Positions 7,716 through 16,875 are shown, numbered from the stretch's first letter. The stretch is 64,000 nucleotides of DNA from [Synechococcus] sp. NIES-970 (GCA_002356215.1 AP017959.1:2248195-2312194); one strand, 5' to 3'. A program made the numbers and translations. Notes: generated from the sequence alone by a model not told the origin.

Positions 7716-10661
7716 TTACAGCTGGGCTCCCTGCCTTTGAACCTTGCGCCAAACTTCACCTCCCCACAACACCAAGGAGGTGCCAGCAATAATCAACATC
7801 CAGTCACGACAACTGAGGGGAACAGTACGAAAGGCATTGCTTCCCCATTGCACCATTGCCACTTGGCCCACAAAAATTGTTGCAACAATGGCTCCGAAGG
7901 CCGGATTTTGCGCGAGACCTGTAAAGGCAGAAATCGAGAGGCCAAAACAGCGGGCGTTAAATAAATTCCACAGTTGCAAAAAGACAAAAATGGCAAAAAA
8001 GACCGAAAGCTCGTAGGTATTGATGGTGCCATCTCGCAGTTGATATTTCAAAATGCCAACCATTAATACTAAGAATCCGCACCCTAAAATCGCAATTTGC
8101 TGTGCCATCGCTTTGGTAATGATGAACGCGTTGGCTTGACGGGGCGATCGCCTGAGGACTTCTGGGTTTGGGGGCTCCGTGGCCAGGGCCAAAGCAGCGA
8201 AGGTATCCATAATCAAATTTACCCAGAGCATCTGGGTGACTGTCAGGGGAAGCTCAATGCCGATAAAAGGCCCAAGGAGGGCTGTGCCCAGGGCGACCAC
8301 ATTAATGGTGAGCTGAAAGAGCAGAAATTTTTGGATATTTTCGTAGAGCGATCGCCCCCAGAGCACGGCGTTCACAATACTGCTAAAGGAATCATCCAAC
8401 AGAATAATATCACTGGCTTCTTTGGCGATCGCCGTGCCGCTACCCATGGCCAAACCCACCTGGGCCTGTTTAAGAGCGGCCGCATCATTGGTTCCGTCCC
8501 CCGTGACCCCGACCACTTCCCCCCGCTGTTGCAACAATTTCACCAGGCGCAACTTATCGAGCGGACAAGCCCGGGAGAGAATCCTTAAAGACTTAACTGC
8601 TGCCCGAGCTGTGTCATCGTCCATGGCGGCAAACTCCGGCCCTGTCAAGTGCAATGCCCCGAAGTGTTCCTCTTCAGTTTGTTGCCAGAGGCCGATCTGT
8701 CGCCCAATTTCCCAGGCCGTTTGGGGGCTATCGCCCGTAACAATTTTCACTTGAATGCCTGCCCGCAAACAGGCGCTTACCGCCGCTGGCACATCATCCC
8801 GGAGGGGGTCAATAATCGCAAAAAAACCTAACCAGACGAGATGTCGTTCAATTTCTGTCACTTTGAACTGTTTGAGATTACTGAGGGGCCGATAGGCAAA
8901 ACCGAGGGTACGCATCCCGCGACTCTGATAGTTGTGGAGGGTTGTGATGATCGCGTGGCGTTCGGTGAGGGGCACAACACCAGCCGCCGTTAACTCATAA
9001 TCACAATGATTTAAAATCACTTCGGGTGCTCCTTTGACGTAGAGCACTTCTTCCTGGAGGATTGGTGATTTCCCGAGGCTGGTCATGTATTTTTTTTCTG
9101 CGGAGAAGGCGCCTTGGGAAGTGAGGTCAAAGTTATAGCGATAGGCTAAATAATCTAGGTTTTGCTGATCTAGCCAGAGCAAAAGCGCCCCCTCGGTGGC
9201 ATTGCCAAGGACTTCGGGGAATCCTGCCGTGGTGTATTCTAAATCGGCGGTACTGTTGGCGGCGATCGCCTCGGCGATCACTGACTGAAAATGGGCCACC
9301 TGTCCAGGGTCAGCATCTTTTAGGCTGGGCATACAGGTTTCATAGACACGCATTTGGTTACAGGTAAGAGTTCCCGTTTTATCTGAACAAATCACCGTTG
9401 TTGCACCAATTGTTTCGCAGGCATGCATCCGGCGCACCAGGTTATTTTCTGCCATCATTCGTCGCATACTGTAGGCCAAAGAAAGGGTCACACTCATCGC
9501 CAACCCTTCCGGTACGGCCACCACGATGATCGTTACGGCCACCATAAAATAGTTGAGTAATGTCAACCATACATCTAGGGGCAACCATGTCCCCACCTGG
9601 CGCGGGAGCCAGTGCTGACTAAGGCCAAACCCAAGACTGCCGCCTAGCCATAGGCCCGCACCAATCAGCATCAGCGGCGTATTTTTTAACCAGAGGGGCA
9701 CGGCAAGATCGAACAATGGGGGTAAACGACCATTTTGCTTCAACAAAGCTTGGCCATCTTCGAGAATAGGCAGCCACACGGGGGCTAAAAGGGCGATCAC
9801 GGTACTCAGACAGCAGGCGATCGCATACCCTTGACTCCCGGTCAGTTGTAATTCTTGGGTGAACAGTCCCCGTAAAAAAAGGGCGATAAATGTCAACATC
9901 GCCACCCCCAGACCAACAACGCCGATCGCCTGGCTAAGAGCTTCGAGTTGCTGATTGAGGGGGGTATGGGGGTTATCTTCGACGGTGGCCACCGCCTGGG
10001 CCAATTTGCCAATTTCTGTGCGATCGCCCACCGCAATCACCTCACAAAAACCATGGCCCTGGGTGACGATGGTACTGCGATAGACTCGATCAAAAGGATA
10101 GATAGATTGCTCCGAAGCCAATTGATATTTATCGGCCTTAGCAGACTTATTCGCCGGCTCTGATTCCCCCGTAAGCTTGGCTTGATCTACCCGGAGAGAG
10201 ACACTTTCAAGGATTTTGGCATCAGCGGGAATTTCATGCCCCTGTTCGATATAAATCACATCTCCGACGACCAGATCTTGCCGGGGCAAACTGAGATATT
10301 TTTCCCCACGGATCACCTTCACCATGACCTGGTCGTAAACATGATTCAAGAGGGCAAATTCTTGATTCGCTTTAAACTCATTAAAAAAAGCAACCACCGT
10401 CGCTAAAATAATCGCCGCGAGGATCCCTAGACCTTCGGCATATTCGCCCCTAAGCGCACCCACTACCAAGGCCACCACCGCCGCAATCATTAAAATGCGA
10501 ATCACCGGATCGGCAAACTTTTCTAAGAAAAGCCGCCACCAAGGAATCCGCTGGGGTGGGGTTAAGACATTGGCGCCATATTGAATTCGATTGACCTGAA
10601 CCTGTTCCGCTGTCAAACCCGCATAGGGCAGATGGCGATCGCCAAGAGATGCAATAGTCAT
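7716..10661 (-). CDS. P2B-type calcium-transporting P-type ATPase
   Basis: Membrane pump expected to export Ca2+ using ATP. The protein is about 981 residues long. It has an N-terminal cation ATPase domain (GLTAEQVQVNR, LTPPQRIPW), an actuator domain with LTGESEP, the M4 motif VPEGLAMSVTLSLAYS, phosphorylation motif SDKTGTLTCNQM, nucleotide-binding KGAPE, hinge TGDGTNDAAALKQA, and C-terminal membrane helices. PEGL in M4 and the overall layout fit plasma-membrane-type calcium pumps rather than K/Na or heavy-metal pumps. The ATG at 10661 (MTIASLGDRH) is chosen because family similarity begins soon after. In-frame ATG 10691 and GTG 10706 are alternatives that would add a hydrophobic leader. It is convergent with the sigma operon. 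Confidence 0.88.
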   Translation of the reverse strand: MTIASLGDRHLPYAGLTAEQVQVNRIQYGANVLTPPQRIPWWRLFLEKFADPVIRILMIAAVVALVVGALRGEYAEGLGILAAIILATVVAFFNEFKANQEFALLNHVYDQVMVKVIRGEKYLSLPRQDLVVGDVIYIEQGHEIPADAKILESVSLRVDQAKLTGESEPANKSAKADKYQLASEQSIYPFDRVYRSTIVTQGHGFCEVIAVGDRTEIGKLAQAVATVEDNPHTPLNQQLEALSQAIGVVGLGVAMLTFIALFLRGLFTQELQLTGSQGYAIACCLSTVIALLAPVWLPILEDGQALLKQNGRLPPLFDLAVPLWLKNTPLMLIGAGLWLGGSLGFGLSQHWLPRQVGTWLPLDVWLTLLNYFMVAVTIIVVAVPEGLAMSVTLSLAYSMRRMMAENNLVRRMHACETIGATTVICSDKTGTLTCNQMRVYETCMPSLKDADPGQVAHFQSVIAEAIAANSTADLEYTTAGFPEVLGNATEGALLLWLDQQNLDYLAYRYNFDLTSQGAFSAEKKYMTSLGKSPILQEEVLYVKGAPEVILNHCDYELTAAGVVPLTERHAIITTLHNYQSRGMRTLGFAYRPLSNLKQFKVTEIERHLVWLGFFAIIDPLRDDVPAAVSACLRAGIQVKIVTGDSPQTAWEIGRQIGLWQQTEEEHFGALHLTGPEFAAMDDDTARAAVKSLRILSRACPLDKLRLVKLLQQRGEVVGVTGDGTNDAAALKQAQVGLAMGSGTAIAKEASDIILLDDSFSSIVNAVLWGRSLYENIQKFLLFQLTINVVALGTALLGPFIGIELPLTVTQMLWVNLIMDTFAALALATEPPNPEVLRRSPRQANAFIITKAMAQQIAILGCGFLVLMVGILKYQLRDGTINTYELSVFFAIFVFLQLWNLFNARCFGLSISAFTGLAQNPAFGAIVATIFVGQVAMVQWGSNAFRTVPLSCRDWMLIIAGTSLVLWGGEVWRKVQRQGAQL

Positions 10662-10857
10662 AGGTAATAATGCCAAGAGAAAGCTGACCATTAGGAAGGA
10701 GGTCACTGCCTCTAGGTTCTATGGTAGGTTTCTCCCTTTGGGCGGCGGGGGTGAACGTTAGAAAAATTTAGTCTCCGGTTGGTCACACCACAAAATAAAA
10801 TCCAGTTCCTCGATAAGATGATGGGGAAATATCACTCCCTCCACGGATCAATTTGTC

Positions 10858-12879
10858 ATGACGGTTTCCCCCACGGTGATCAACAGCATCCTCACACGCC
10901 TAGAAACCATCGAAGCACGTCAAAATTTGCTCAAAAATCATCTGCTGGGTCTGAAAGGTCAGGTTGAGGAACTCCAACGGGTGATCACGGCTAATCCCGG
11001 TCAACAGGCGATCGCCGCAGACCTCAACCAACATCTCAATACCCTCGAAGGCGAGTATTTTGGGCAGGCAGCCGCAAAAAATACCAAGCAACCCGACCCT
11101 TCCCCAAACACTTCCTTAGACGACATTTTAGCGGGGGATGACCTCGCCCTACTGGGCCTTTCCGACGCAGAATTAATGGCCAACCTCGACCTAGACACCC
11201 TCCAACTCAATGGGTCTGAAACCTTTGATTTGGGCGAAGATCTAGACCTTATGGATCTCGACTTAGACACCCTCGATAAATTTGACCTCAACGGTGCTGA
11301 ATCTGGCCTAGACTTGTCCATGGGAGCGCTTGAACCCGTACAGAATCTTGAAAGCTTTGACCTTGGCAGTCAACGCATCGGCATAGATCTGTCCCTCGAT
11401 GACCTTGAATCCCTTGCAGAAGCTGATCCCCTTGAACCGAGTATCCCAGGGGATGATTTACCCACCGAAAACTGCCCTGAAGCTGTCACCACCAACCCCA
11501 GTTCTCGAGACAATATTGCCCCGAGCCCCCTAGATCAGGAGAAAACGCCTCCCGCAGAACCGGCAGAACCGCCCATTGCCAAAACTCCAGACATTCCTGT
11601 TTCTGCACCATCGCCTGAAACAAACTCAGCCAATAGCCCCCAACACTCTTTCCTGACAATTTTGACAGCGGCTGATATTCTCGCGCAGCGGGCAAAACAC
11701 CACACTCAATTTGTCAATTTGCAGCTATCCCATCTGTCATTGGCCCAGCAGGATCTACAACAAAGCATTTTTGATGGCAGTGATTGCCAAGGCTGTGATT
11801 TCCAAGACGCCGATCTGCGCGATAGTTCATTTCAGGGCTGCCCATTACAAGGGAGTAATTTTCAAGGGGCTTCTCTGGAGCGGGTGAATTTCACCAGGGC
11901 TAATCTCGAAAGGGCGCAATTTCAAGGAATTTTATTTAATGGCCGCACTAACTTCACGGGGGCGAACCTCCAGGAAGCAGACTTTAGAAATGTGGACTTT
12001 ACGCGATCGCCCATGATGGCTGACGCAAAACTTCGAGGCGCAGATTTCCGGGGGGCCAATTTCCGGGGGGCCAATCTCACAGGCTGGAATTTAGCAGGAG
12101 CAAAACTCCAGCGGGCGAACTTTATCGGTGCTGATTTACGGTCAACACAGCTCGAGCCAGAAGACTTCGACGGGGCAGTATACAGCCCAAATACCCTGTT
12201 TCCAGAAGGATTCATACCGGTAGGAGGGCTTTGCCTGGAAGCTGCGGCCCAATTGGAAAATGCAGATTTGCAGGACTTGGATTTACGACGCCTTGACCTG
12301 ACGGGGGTCAATTTCCGGGGGGCAAATTTGGCCGGGGCGATGTTACTTGACTGTGATCTGTCGAATGGAGATTGTCGGGGAACAAATTTTCGGCGATCGC
12401 AATTACGGGCCACCTGCCTAGAAACCAACTTCACAGATGCCGATTTTGGTGGGGCTGATCTCCGGGACGGGAACTTTACCGCCAGTTGTTTCCAGGGGGC
12501 AAATTTTCAGGGGGCAACCCTCAAGGCCGCCAATTTCACGGCGACAGATATGCGGCGAGCAAATTTCCGAGACAGTGACACATATCGCGCCAATTTTAAC
12601 GGCGCTAACCTCCAGGCCGTTGATCTAGTCGGCATTAACTTTGAGGGAGATTTGAGCGGCGCTGATCTCTCGGGGGCGCAGTTGCAGGGGGTGAATTTGA
12701 ATTATTTAGATTTGAGCTGGGCCAACCTGACCGGGGCCGATGTAACCGGAGCCAGCTTTAAGGAGACAAATTTAGACAATGCGAATCTACGGGGGGTCAA
12801 GGGCTTTGATTTACGGGCCCATGCCTACAAAATTTACCTAACGAATACAGTGATGCCCGATGGTAAAACCTGTGACTAG
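10858..12879 (+). CDS. Large pentapeptide-repeat protein with acidic Asp/Leu-rich N-terminal region
   Basis: The 673-residue protein has three parts. Residues 1-70 form a probable coiled coil (LTRLETIEARQNLLKNHLL). Residues about 85-260 are strongly acidic with recurring Asp-Leu patterns (LDLDTLQL, DLDLMDLDLDTLDKF, LDLSMGALE, IDLSLDDLESL), followed by a Pro/Ser/Glu-rich linker. From about 290 to the end there are dozens of pentapeptide repeats of the A(D/N)LXX type (NFQGASLERVNFTRANLERA). Such repeats fold as a right-handed beta-helix and usually mediate binding. Cysteines recur in the repeats near 310-330 and 480-520. No signal peptide is seen, and the function is unknown. It is followed by the DnaA-box-like cluster. 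Confidence 0.8.
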   Translation: MTVSPTVINSILTRLETIEARQNLLKNHLLGLKGQVEELQRVITANPGQQAIAADLNQHLNTLEGEYFGQAAAKNTKQPDPSPNTSLDDILAGDDLALLGLSDAELMANLDLDTLQLNGSETFDLGEDLDLMDLDLDTLDKFDLNGAESGLDLSMGALEPVQNLESFDLGSQRIGIDLSLDDLESLAEADPLEPSIPGDDLPTENCPEAVTTNPSSRDNIAPSPLDQEKTPPAEPAEPPIAKTPDIPVSAPSPETNSANSPQHSFLTILTAADILAQRAKHHTQFVNLQLSHLSLAQQDLQQSIFDGSDCQGCDFQDADLRDSSFQGCPLQGSNFQGASLERVNFTRANLERAQFQGILFNGRTNFTGANLQEADFRNVDFTRSPMMADAKLRGADFRGANFRGANLTGWNLAGAKLQRANFIGADLRSTQLEPEDFDGAVYSPNTLFPEGFIPVGGLCLEAAAQLENADLQDLDLRRLDLTGVNFRGANLAGAMLLDCDLSNGDCRGTNFRRSQLRATCLETNFTDADFGGADLRDGNFTASCFQGANFQGATLKAANFTATDMRRANFRDSDTYRANFNGANLQAVDLVGINFEGDLSGADLSGAQLQGVNLNYLDLSWANLTGADVTGASFKETNLDNANLRGVKGFDLRAHAYKIYLTNTVMPDGKTCD

Positions 12880-12934
12880 AACAAGGGCGTAGTTATGGGT
12901 AACAGTGACTGGAACTCTTCTGGGGGCTCTTTTT

Positions 12935-12984
12935 TGTGGAAAACTGTTGATTTTTTGTGGAAAAAGAATGGTACCTGTGGAAAA
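12935..12984 (-). promoter_or_regulatory. Three phased DnaA-box-like sites
   Basis: Three exact copies of TGTGGAAAA lie at 12935-12943, 12956-12964 and 12976-12984. The reverse complement TTTTCCACA is the DnaA-box form described for Synechococcus elongatus oriC. All three have the same orientation and lie 21 and 20 bases apart, close to two helical turns, so DnaA molecules would bind the same DNA face. No dnaA or dnaN gene is in the window, so this may be an accessory DnaA-binding site rather than the origin. Confidence 0.5.
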
Positions 12985-13110
12985 AACAGGAAAAACTGAG
13001 ACACAATCTGATTATTCGCTAGGGAGGGAACTCCCCAGCGATACCCAGAACAATGGGGGCGATCGCCTACTATTTTGTTTGGGTCAGTTAGCCCCAAGCC
13101 TGATTCGAGA

Positions 13111-13148
13111 TTGTAGCCATCTCTTGACACTTAGCGCGATGGCTACAA
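13111..13148. repeat. Perfect 11-base inverted repeat
   Basis: TTGTAGCCATC (13111-13121) pairs perfectly with GATGGCTACAA (13138-13148) around a 16-base loop. There is no T-run on either side, so it is not an ordinary intrinsic terminator. It could be a hairpin or a protein-binding site downstream of yggT. Confidence 0.55.
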
Positions 13149-13272
13149 CATAGCAGGTTGCTCAAGGTTGCCCTTAGGCACCGATTGCTGACTACACCGC
13201 CTCCCCAGAATCACACTATGGCCTGCGATGAATACGTCCACAGGCAGTTCCGGGTCCTCTAAAAATTGCTCG

Positions 13273-13539
13273 CTAAAACAACGCACCACCACCGAGTACA
13301 CTACCGACGGCTTGCAGGAGAAAGATCGCAATAATAGGAGACAAGTCAAGGCCACCCAGGGGCGGAATAAAAGACCGGAACAGGTTGAGATAAGGGTCGG
13401 TAACAGGGCTGAGAAAACCCATCACTTGCATTGCCCAATCAGCGGTTTGAAACCAACTCAAAAGAATGCGGACGATGAGGAGGAGAAGATAAATTTGGAT
13501 GAAGTTCCCGAGGCTGACTCGTAATAGTTCGGCTGCCAT
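13273..13539 (-). CDS. YggT family membrane protein
   Basis: The 88-residue integral membrane protein has two hydrophobic segments (about 12-30 and 65-85) flanking the family signature LSWFQTADW, then SPVTDPYLNLFR and FIPPLGGLDLSPI. In cyanobacteria and plastids YggT/YlmG proteins influence nucleoid partitioning, cell or plastid division, and biogenesis of photosynthetic complexes. In many bacteria yggT lies beside yggS (pipY) and sepF; here it is about 46 kb from them. ATG at 13539 gives the family's usual N-terminus. Length is normal for a single-unit member. Confidence 0.85.
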   Translation of the reverse strand: MAAELLRVSLGNFIQIYLLLLIVRILLSWFQTADWAMQVMGFLSPVTDPYLNLFRSFIPPLGGLDLSPIIAIFLLQAVGSVLGGGALF

Positions 13540-13633
13540 GTTCCTGTTACCGTATGAAAAAACTGAAGACTGCCCATGGGAGTCTCTTGTGGTTAATCTT
13601 AACCGATGTTGCTAGATTGCTCTGGTACGGATA

Positions 13634-13936
13634 TCAGGAATTTGGGTTCAAGGGTTCCTTGCCATTGTGGGGGTGAAGTACGGTCATCTGCTGACGTACA
13701 TCGTCGATCGCCCCATTGAGTTGGGCAATTTTATTTTCGAGGCTACGGCGAGCGATTTCCATCCCCTCTTCGGTGTCAAAGCTGAGGGGGTCTTCTTCCT
13801 CGGCCCACTGGGACTGGCCACTGGTGGTATTTTCTTTGATTTTCGAAACAGCGATCGCCCCGGCAATGCCCCCGACGACGCCCCCGAAAATTGTCCCTAG
13901 TAGAAACCCAGCTCCAAATCCATCGCGTTGACTCAT
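13634..13936 (-). CDS. Conserved small membrane protein with glycine-rich anchor and coiled coil
   Basis: The 100-residue protein has an N-terminal glycine-rich hydrophobic stretch (GFLLGTIFGGVVGGIAGAIA, about residues 10-29), an acidic linker, and a C-terminal helix predicted to coil (ARRSLENKIAQLNGAIDDVR). The layout recalls YtxH/gas-vesicle-GvpP-like stress proteins, but I do not recognise a named family. It lies 94 bases upstream of yggT on the same strand and may be co-transcribed with it. Its codon use matches its neighbours. Confidence 0.65.
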   Translation of the reverse strand: MSQRDGFGAGFLLGTIFGGVVGGIAGAIAVSKIKENTTSGQSQWAEEEDPLSFDTEEGMEIARRSLENKIAQLNGAIDDVRQQMTVLHPHNGKEPLNPNS

Positions 13937-14057
13937 GGGAAACTAAATCCTTATATTCTCTAATGCTTCCTTCAGCTTAACGGGTGGCGATCGCTCTTGA
14001 CTAGGGTACTGTTGCAAAGATTTTTTGGCCCCAAAATCTAGACTCTAAAGCCTAGCC

Positions 14058-14711
14058 CTAGGTACCAAAGGCGCGATCGCCCGCATCCCCCAGGCCCGGC
14101 ACAATAAACCCTTGATCGTTGAGATCTTGGTCAATCATCGCCGTATAAATTTGCAAAGTGGGATAGTCTTGACTCAATTTTTGCAAAGCTGGGGGTGCGG
14201 CCACAATCGAGATAATCCGCACATTCTCTGGGGCGATCCCCCGCTGGGTCAGTTCTGCCAGTGCTGCGATAATTGTCCCCCCTGTCGCTAGCATCGGATC
14301 CAGCAGCAGCAAACGGGTATTTGGGGGAAAGGTACTGGGTAAATTATTGAGATAACAGGCCACCGCCAAGGTTTCTTCATCACGCTTGTAACCGAGGTGA
14401 TAGGTCGCAGTAAGATTTGGGATGACCTCCTGGGCCCCTTCCATCAAACTCAGACCGGCCCGTAAAATGGGCACAGCGATGATCGGAATTTGGGGATTGA
14501 TAAAGGTGGCCGCAGTTTCGGCGAGGGGAGTCTGTACCGCTGCATTGAGGGTGGGCAACCAGTAACGGCAGGCTTCATAGGTGAGCCATTTCCCTAGTTC
14601 TTTCATGGCGGTTTTAAAAATAGGCGTTGGGCTGTTCAGATCCCTGGCGATCGCCAACCAATGTTTAAGGAGGGGATGATCTGGCACAAAAACCCGGAGT
14701 TGCGAAGCCAT
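14058..14711 (-). CDS. upp: Uracil phosphoribosyltransferase
   Basis: Pyrimidine salvage enzyme that makes UMP from uracil and PRPP in the cytoplasm. The 217-residue length is normal. It shows the PRPP-binding loop LLLLDPMLATGGT (about 135-147), VPILRAGLSLMEGA near 85, and the C-terminal uracil-contact segment FIVPGLGDAGDRAFGT. It is transcribed divergently from moaE across a gap of only 63 bases, so the two promoters must be packed together or overlap. Confidence 0.95.
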   Translation of the reverse strand: MASQLRVFVPDHPLLKHWLAIARDLNSPTPIFKTAMKELGKWLTYEACRYWLPTLNAAVQTPLAETAATFINPQIPIIAVPILRAGLSLMEGAQEVIPNLTATYHLGYKRDEETLAVACYLNNLPSTFPPNTRLLLLDPMLATGGTIIAALAELTQRGIAPENVRIISIVAAPPALQKLSQDYPTLQIYTAMIDQDLNDQGFIVPGLGDAGDRAFGT

Positions 14712-14774
14712 AAACCTTTTGCATCAAGAAAGAACCGTCCTTTAGACTAACATAAGCCCTTGCCGATAATTCCG

Positions 14775-15233
14775 ATGCGCGTTCCTACCTATTCCCACGA
14801 CCAATTTGCCATTACCTTTGCGCCCTTATCTTTTGAGGAAGTGTATCGTCTCGCTGAAGACCCTGGCAGCGGGGCAGTGGTGGTGATGAGTGGCACAGTC
14901 CGTAACCGCAGTGATGGCAAAGCGGTTCATTATCTCGAATACCAAGCTTACGAACCGATGGCGATCGCCGTTTTTCAGCAAATTGCCCATGACATCCGCC
15001 AACAGTGGCCCGACACCAACCGCGTGATCATTCACCACCGCGTCGGCAAACTGGAAATCGGTGAAATCAGTGTTCTCATTGCCGCCAGTTGTCCCCACCG
15101 GGCTGAAGCCTTTGCCGCTTGCCGCTATGGCATCGATACTATTAAGCACAATGCCCCCATCTGGAAGAAGGAATTTTTTGCCGGGGGCACCAGCGAATGG
15201 GTCCAGGGTTGCCGCACTGCTACGGGCTGTTAA
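14775..15233 (+). CDS. moaE: Molybdopterin synthase catalytic subunit MoaE
   Basis: Large subunit of molybdopterin synthase, which inserts sulfur from MoaD thiocarboxylate into precursor Z during molybdenum cofactor synthesis. The 152-residue protein carries MSGTVRNRSDGKAV, the dimer/active-site region HHRVGKLEIGE, and the diagnostic CPHRAEAF plus IDTIKHNAPIWKKE with its catalytic lysines. ATG 14775 is chosen; a TTG five codons upstream (14760) is open but lacks a ribosome site. No other mo- gene is adjacent. The cofactor is needed for nitrate reductase in this kind of organism. Confidence 0.93.
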   Translation: MRVPTYSHDQFAITFAPLSFEEVYRLAEDPGSGAVVVMSGTVRNRSDGKAVHYLEYQAYEPMAIAVFQQIAHDIRQQWPDTNRVIIHHRVGKLEIGEISVLIAASCPHRAEAFAACRYGIDTIKHNAPIWKKEFFAGGTSEWVQGCRTATGC

Positions 15234-15324
15234 TGCTTCCTGACAGAGGCCCCTGGAACCGTTTGAAGAAAGTTGAGGCGATCGCGTATGATGGGACGCT
15301 GGTTCACATAAGGAAATCGCGGAT

Positions 15325-16875
15325 ATGGCACGTCGTTTAGCACTTTTGAGCGTCTCGGACAAAACGGGCATCATTGAATTTGCCCGGCAACTGGTCGAAG
15401 AATTCGAGTTTGACATCATCAGTAGCGGCGGCACCGCCAAAGCCCTCAAGGATGCAGGGGTTCCCGTCACCAAGGTTAGCGACTACACCGGTTCCCCAGA
15501 AATCCTCGGGGGCCGCGTTAAGACTCTCCACCCCAAAATCCACGGCGGCATCCTCGCCCGCCAAGACTTCCCCGAACATCTCCAAGATTTAGAAGCAAAC
15601 AATATTCGGCCCCTGAGCCTCGTGGCGGTTAACCTCTATCCCTTCGAGCAGACGATCGCCAAGGAAGGGGTGACCGTGCCCGAGGCCGTTGAACAAATTG
15701 ATATCGGTGGCCCGGCGATGCTGCGGGCGGCAGCGAAAAATTTCGGGAGTCTCACGGTCATTTCTAATCCCCGCTACTACGACGAATATTTAACGGAACT
15801 ACGCACCCACGGTGGCACCGCGACCCTTGAATTCCGTCAACGGATGGCGGGGGAAACCTTTGCCCTCACCTGTGCCTATGACCAGGCGATCGCCAGCTAC
15901 TTTGTCAGCATCGTAAATGCGGAAGCTGACTTGCCCCAACGATTGGGAATGAGTGGTGAAGCAGTGCAAACCCTCCGCTACGGCGAAAACCCCCACCAAA
16001 AAGCCACCTGGTACAAAACCGGCACCCAGGCCAGCGGTTGGGCCGCCGCCGAAAAAATCCAAGGCAAAGAACTCAGCTACAACAACTTAGTAGACCTGGA
16101 AGCGGCGCGGCGAATCATTGCCGAATTTCCCGATGGCGATCCGGCGGTAGCAATTCTCAAGCATACCAATCCCTGCGGTGTCGCCCTCGGCTCTACCCTC
16201 CTAGAAGCGTATGAAAAAGCCTTTGCCGCCGATTCTGTGTCTGCCTTTGGGGGGATTGTCGCCCTGAATAAACCCCTCGATGGCCCCACCGCCGAAGCCA
16301 TGGGGAAAGTTTTCTTAGAATGTGTGGTCGCCCCCGACTGCACGCCGGAAGCGCGGGAAATTATTGCAAAGAAGAAAAATCTGCGGGTTTTAACCCTCCC
16401 TGATCTACTTACTGGCCCGACCCAAACGATTAAAGCGATCGCCGGCGGCTTTTTAGCCCAGGATGCGGATATTCAAATTGAACAGCCCCAAGATTGGCAG
16501 TGCGTCACCGAGAAGCAACCCAGTGATGCAGATTTAGCTGAACTCTTTTTCGCCTGGAAACTCTGTAAGCACGTGAAATCTAACGCGATCCTCGTCTCCA
16601 AAAACCGGGCTACCCTCGGTGTCGGGGCAGGCCAGATGAACCGGGTCGGCGCGGCAAAAATTGCCTTTGAGCAGGCGGGCGAAAAGGCCCAGGGTGCGTA
16701 CCTGGCCAGCGATGCCTTCTTCCCCTTCGATGACTCTGTGCGTAGCGCGGCGGCGGCCGGGATCAAGGCGATCGTCCAACCGGGGGGCTCCATCCGCGAC
16801 GAAGATTCGATCAAAGCGGCCAATGAACTGGGCCTGATCATGATGTTCACAGGTTCCCGCCATTTCCTCCACTAG
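15325..16875 (+). CDS. purH: Bifunctional AICAR transformylase / IMP cyclohydrolase PurH
   Basis: Catalyses the last two steps of purine synthesis: formylation of AICAR with 10-formyl-THF, then ring closure to IMP. The 516-residue protein has an N-terminal MGS-like cyclohydrolase domain (ALLSVSDKTGIIEFA; GGRVKTLHPKIHGGIL) and a C-terminal transformylase domain with RYGENPHQKA, the KHTNPCG motif and SDAFFPFDD. Length and motifs are standard. Its TAG stop shares the tetranucleotide CTAG with the stop codon of the convergent TPR gene, so the two coding regions overlap by 4 bases and have no intergenic terminator. Confidence 0.97.
   Translation: MARRLALLSVSDKTGIIEFARQLVEEFEFDIISSGGTAKALKDAGVPVTKVSDYTGSPEILGGRVKTLHPKIHGGILARQDFPEHLQDLEANNIRPLSLVAVNLYPFEQTIAKEGVTVPEAVEQIDIGGPAMLRAAAKNFGSLTVISNPRYYDEYLTELRTHGGTATLEFRQRMAGETFALTCAYDQAIASYFVSIVNAEADLPQRLGMSGEAVQTLRYGENPHQKATWYKTGTQASGWAAAEKIQGKELSYNNLVDLEAARRIIAEFPDGDPAVAILKHTNPCGVALGSTLLEAYEKAFAADSVSAFGGIVALNKPLDGPTAEAMGKVFLECVVAPDCTPEAREIIAKKKNLRVLTLPDLLTGPTQTIKAIAGGFLAQDADIQIEQPQDWQCVTEKQPSDADLAELFFAWKLCKHVKSNAILVSKNRATLGVGAGQMNRVGAAKIAFEQAGEKAQGAYLASDAFFPFDDSVRSAAAAGIKAIVQPGGSIRDEDSIKAANELGLIMMFTGSRHFLH

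Larger units (their letters stand above)
12880..13272. other. 393-base intergenic region between the pentapeptide gene and yggT
   Basis: Non-coding as far as can be seen. It holds the three DnaA-box-like sites (12935-12984), a HIP1 octamer near 13060, and the 11-base inverted repeat at 13111-13148. A short minus-strand frame ending at 13143 overlaps the 3' end of yggT and is discussed among the rejected items. Confidence 0.6.

Noticed and set aside
13143-13355. Minus-strand open frame overlapping the 3' end of yggT, with a protein-like stretch (EDPELPVDVFIAGHSVIL)
   Set aside because: No ATG, no ribosome site, and its first half is yggT read in another frame. A GTG overlapping the yggT stop is possible, but the evidence is too thin to call a gene.
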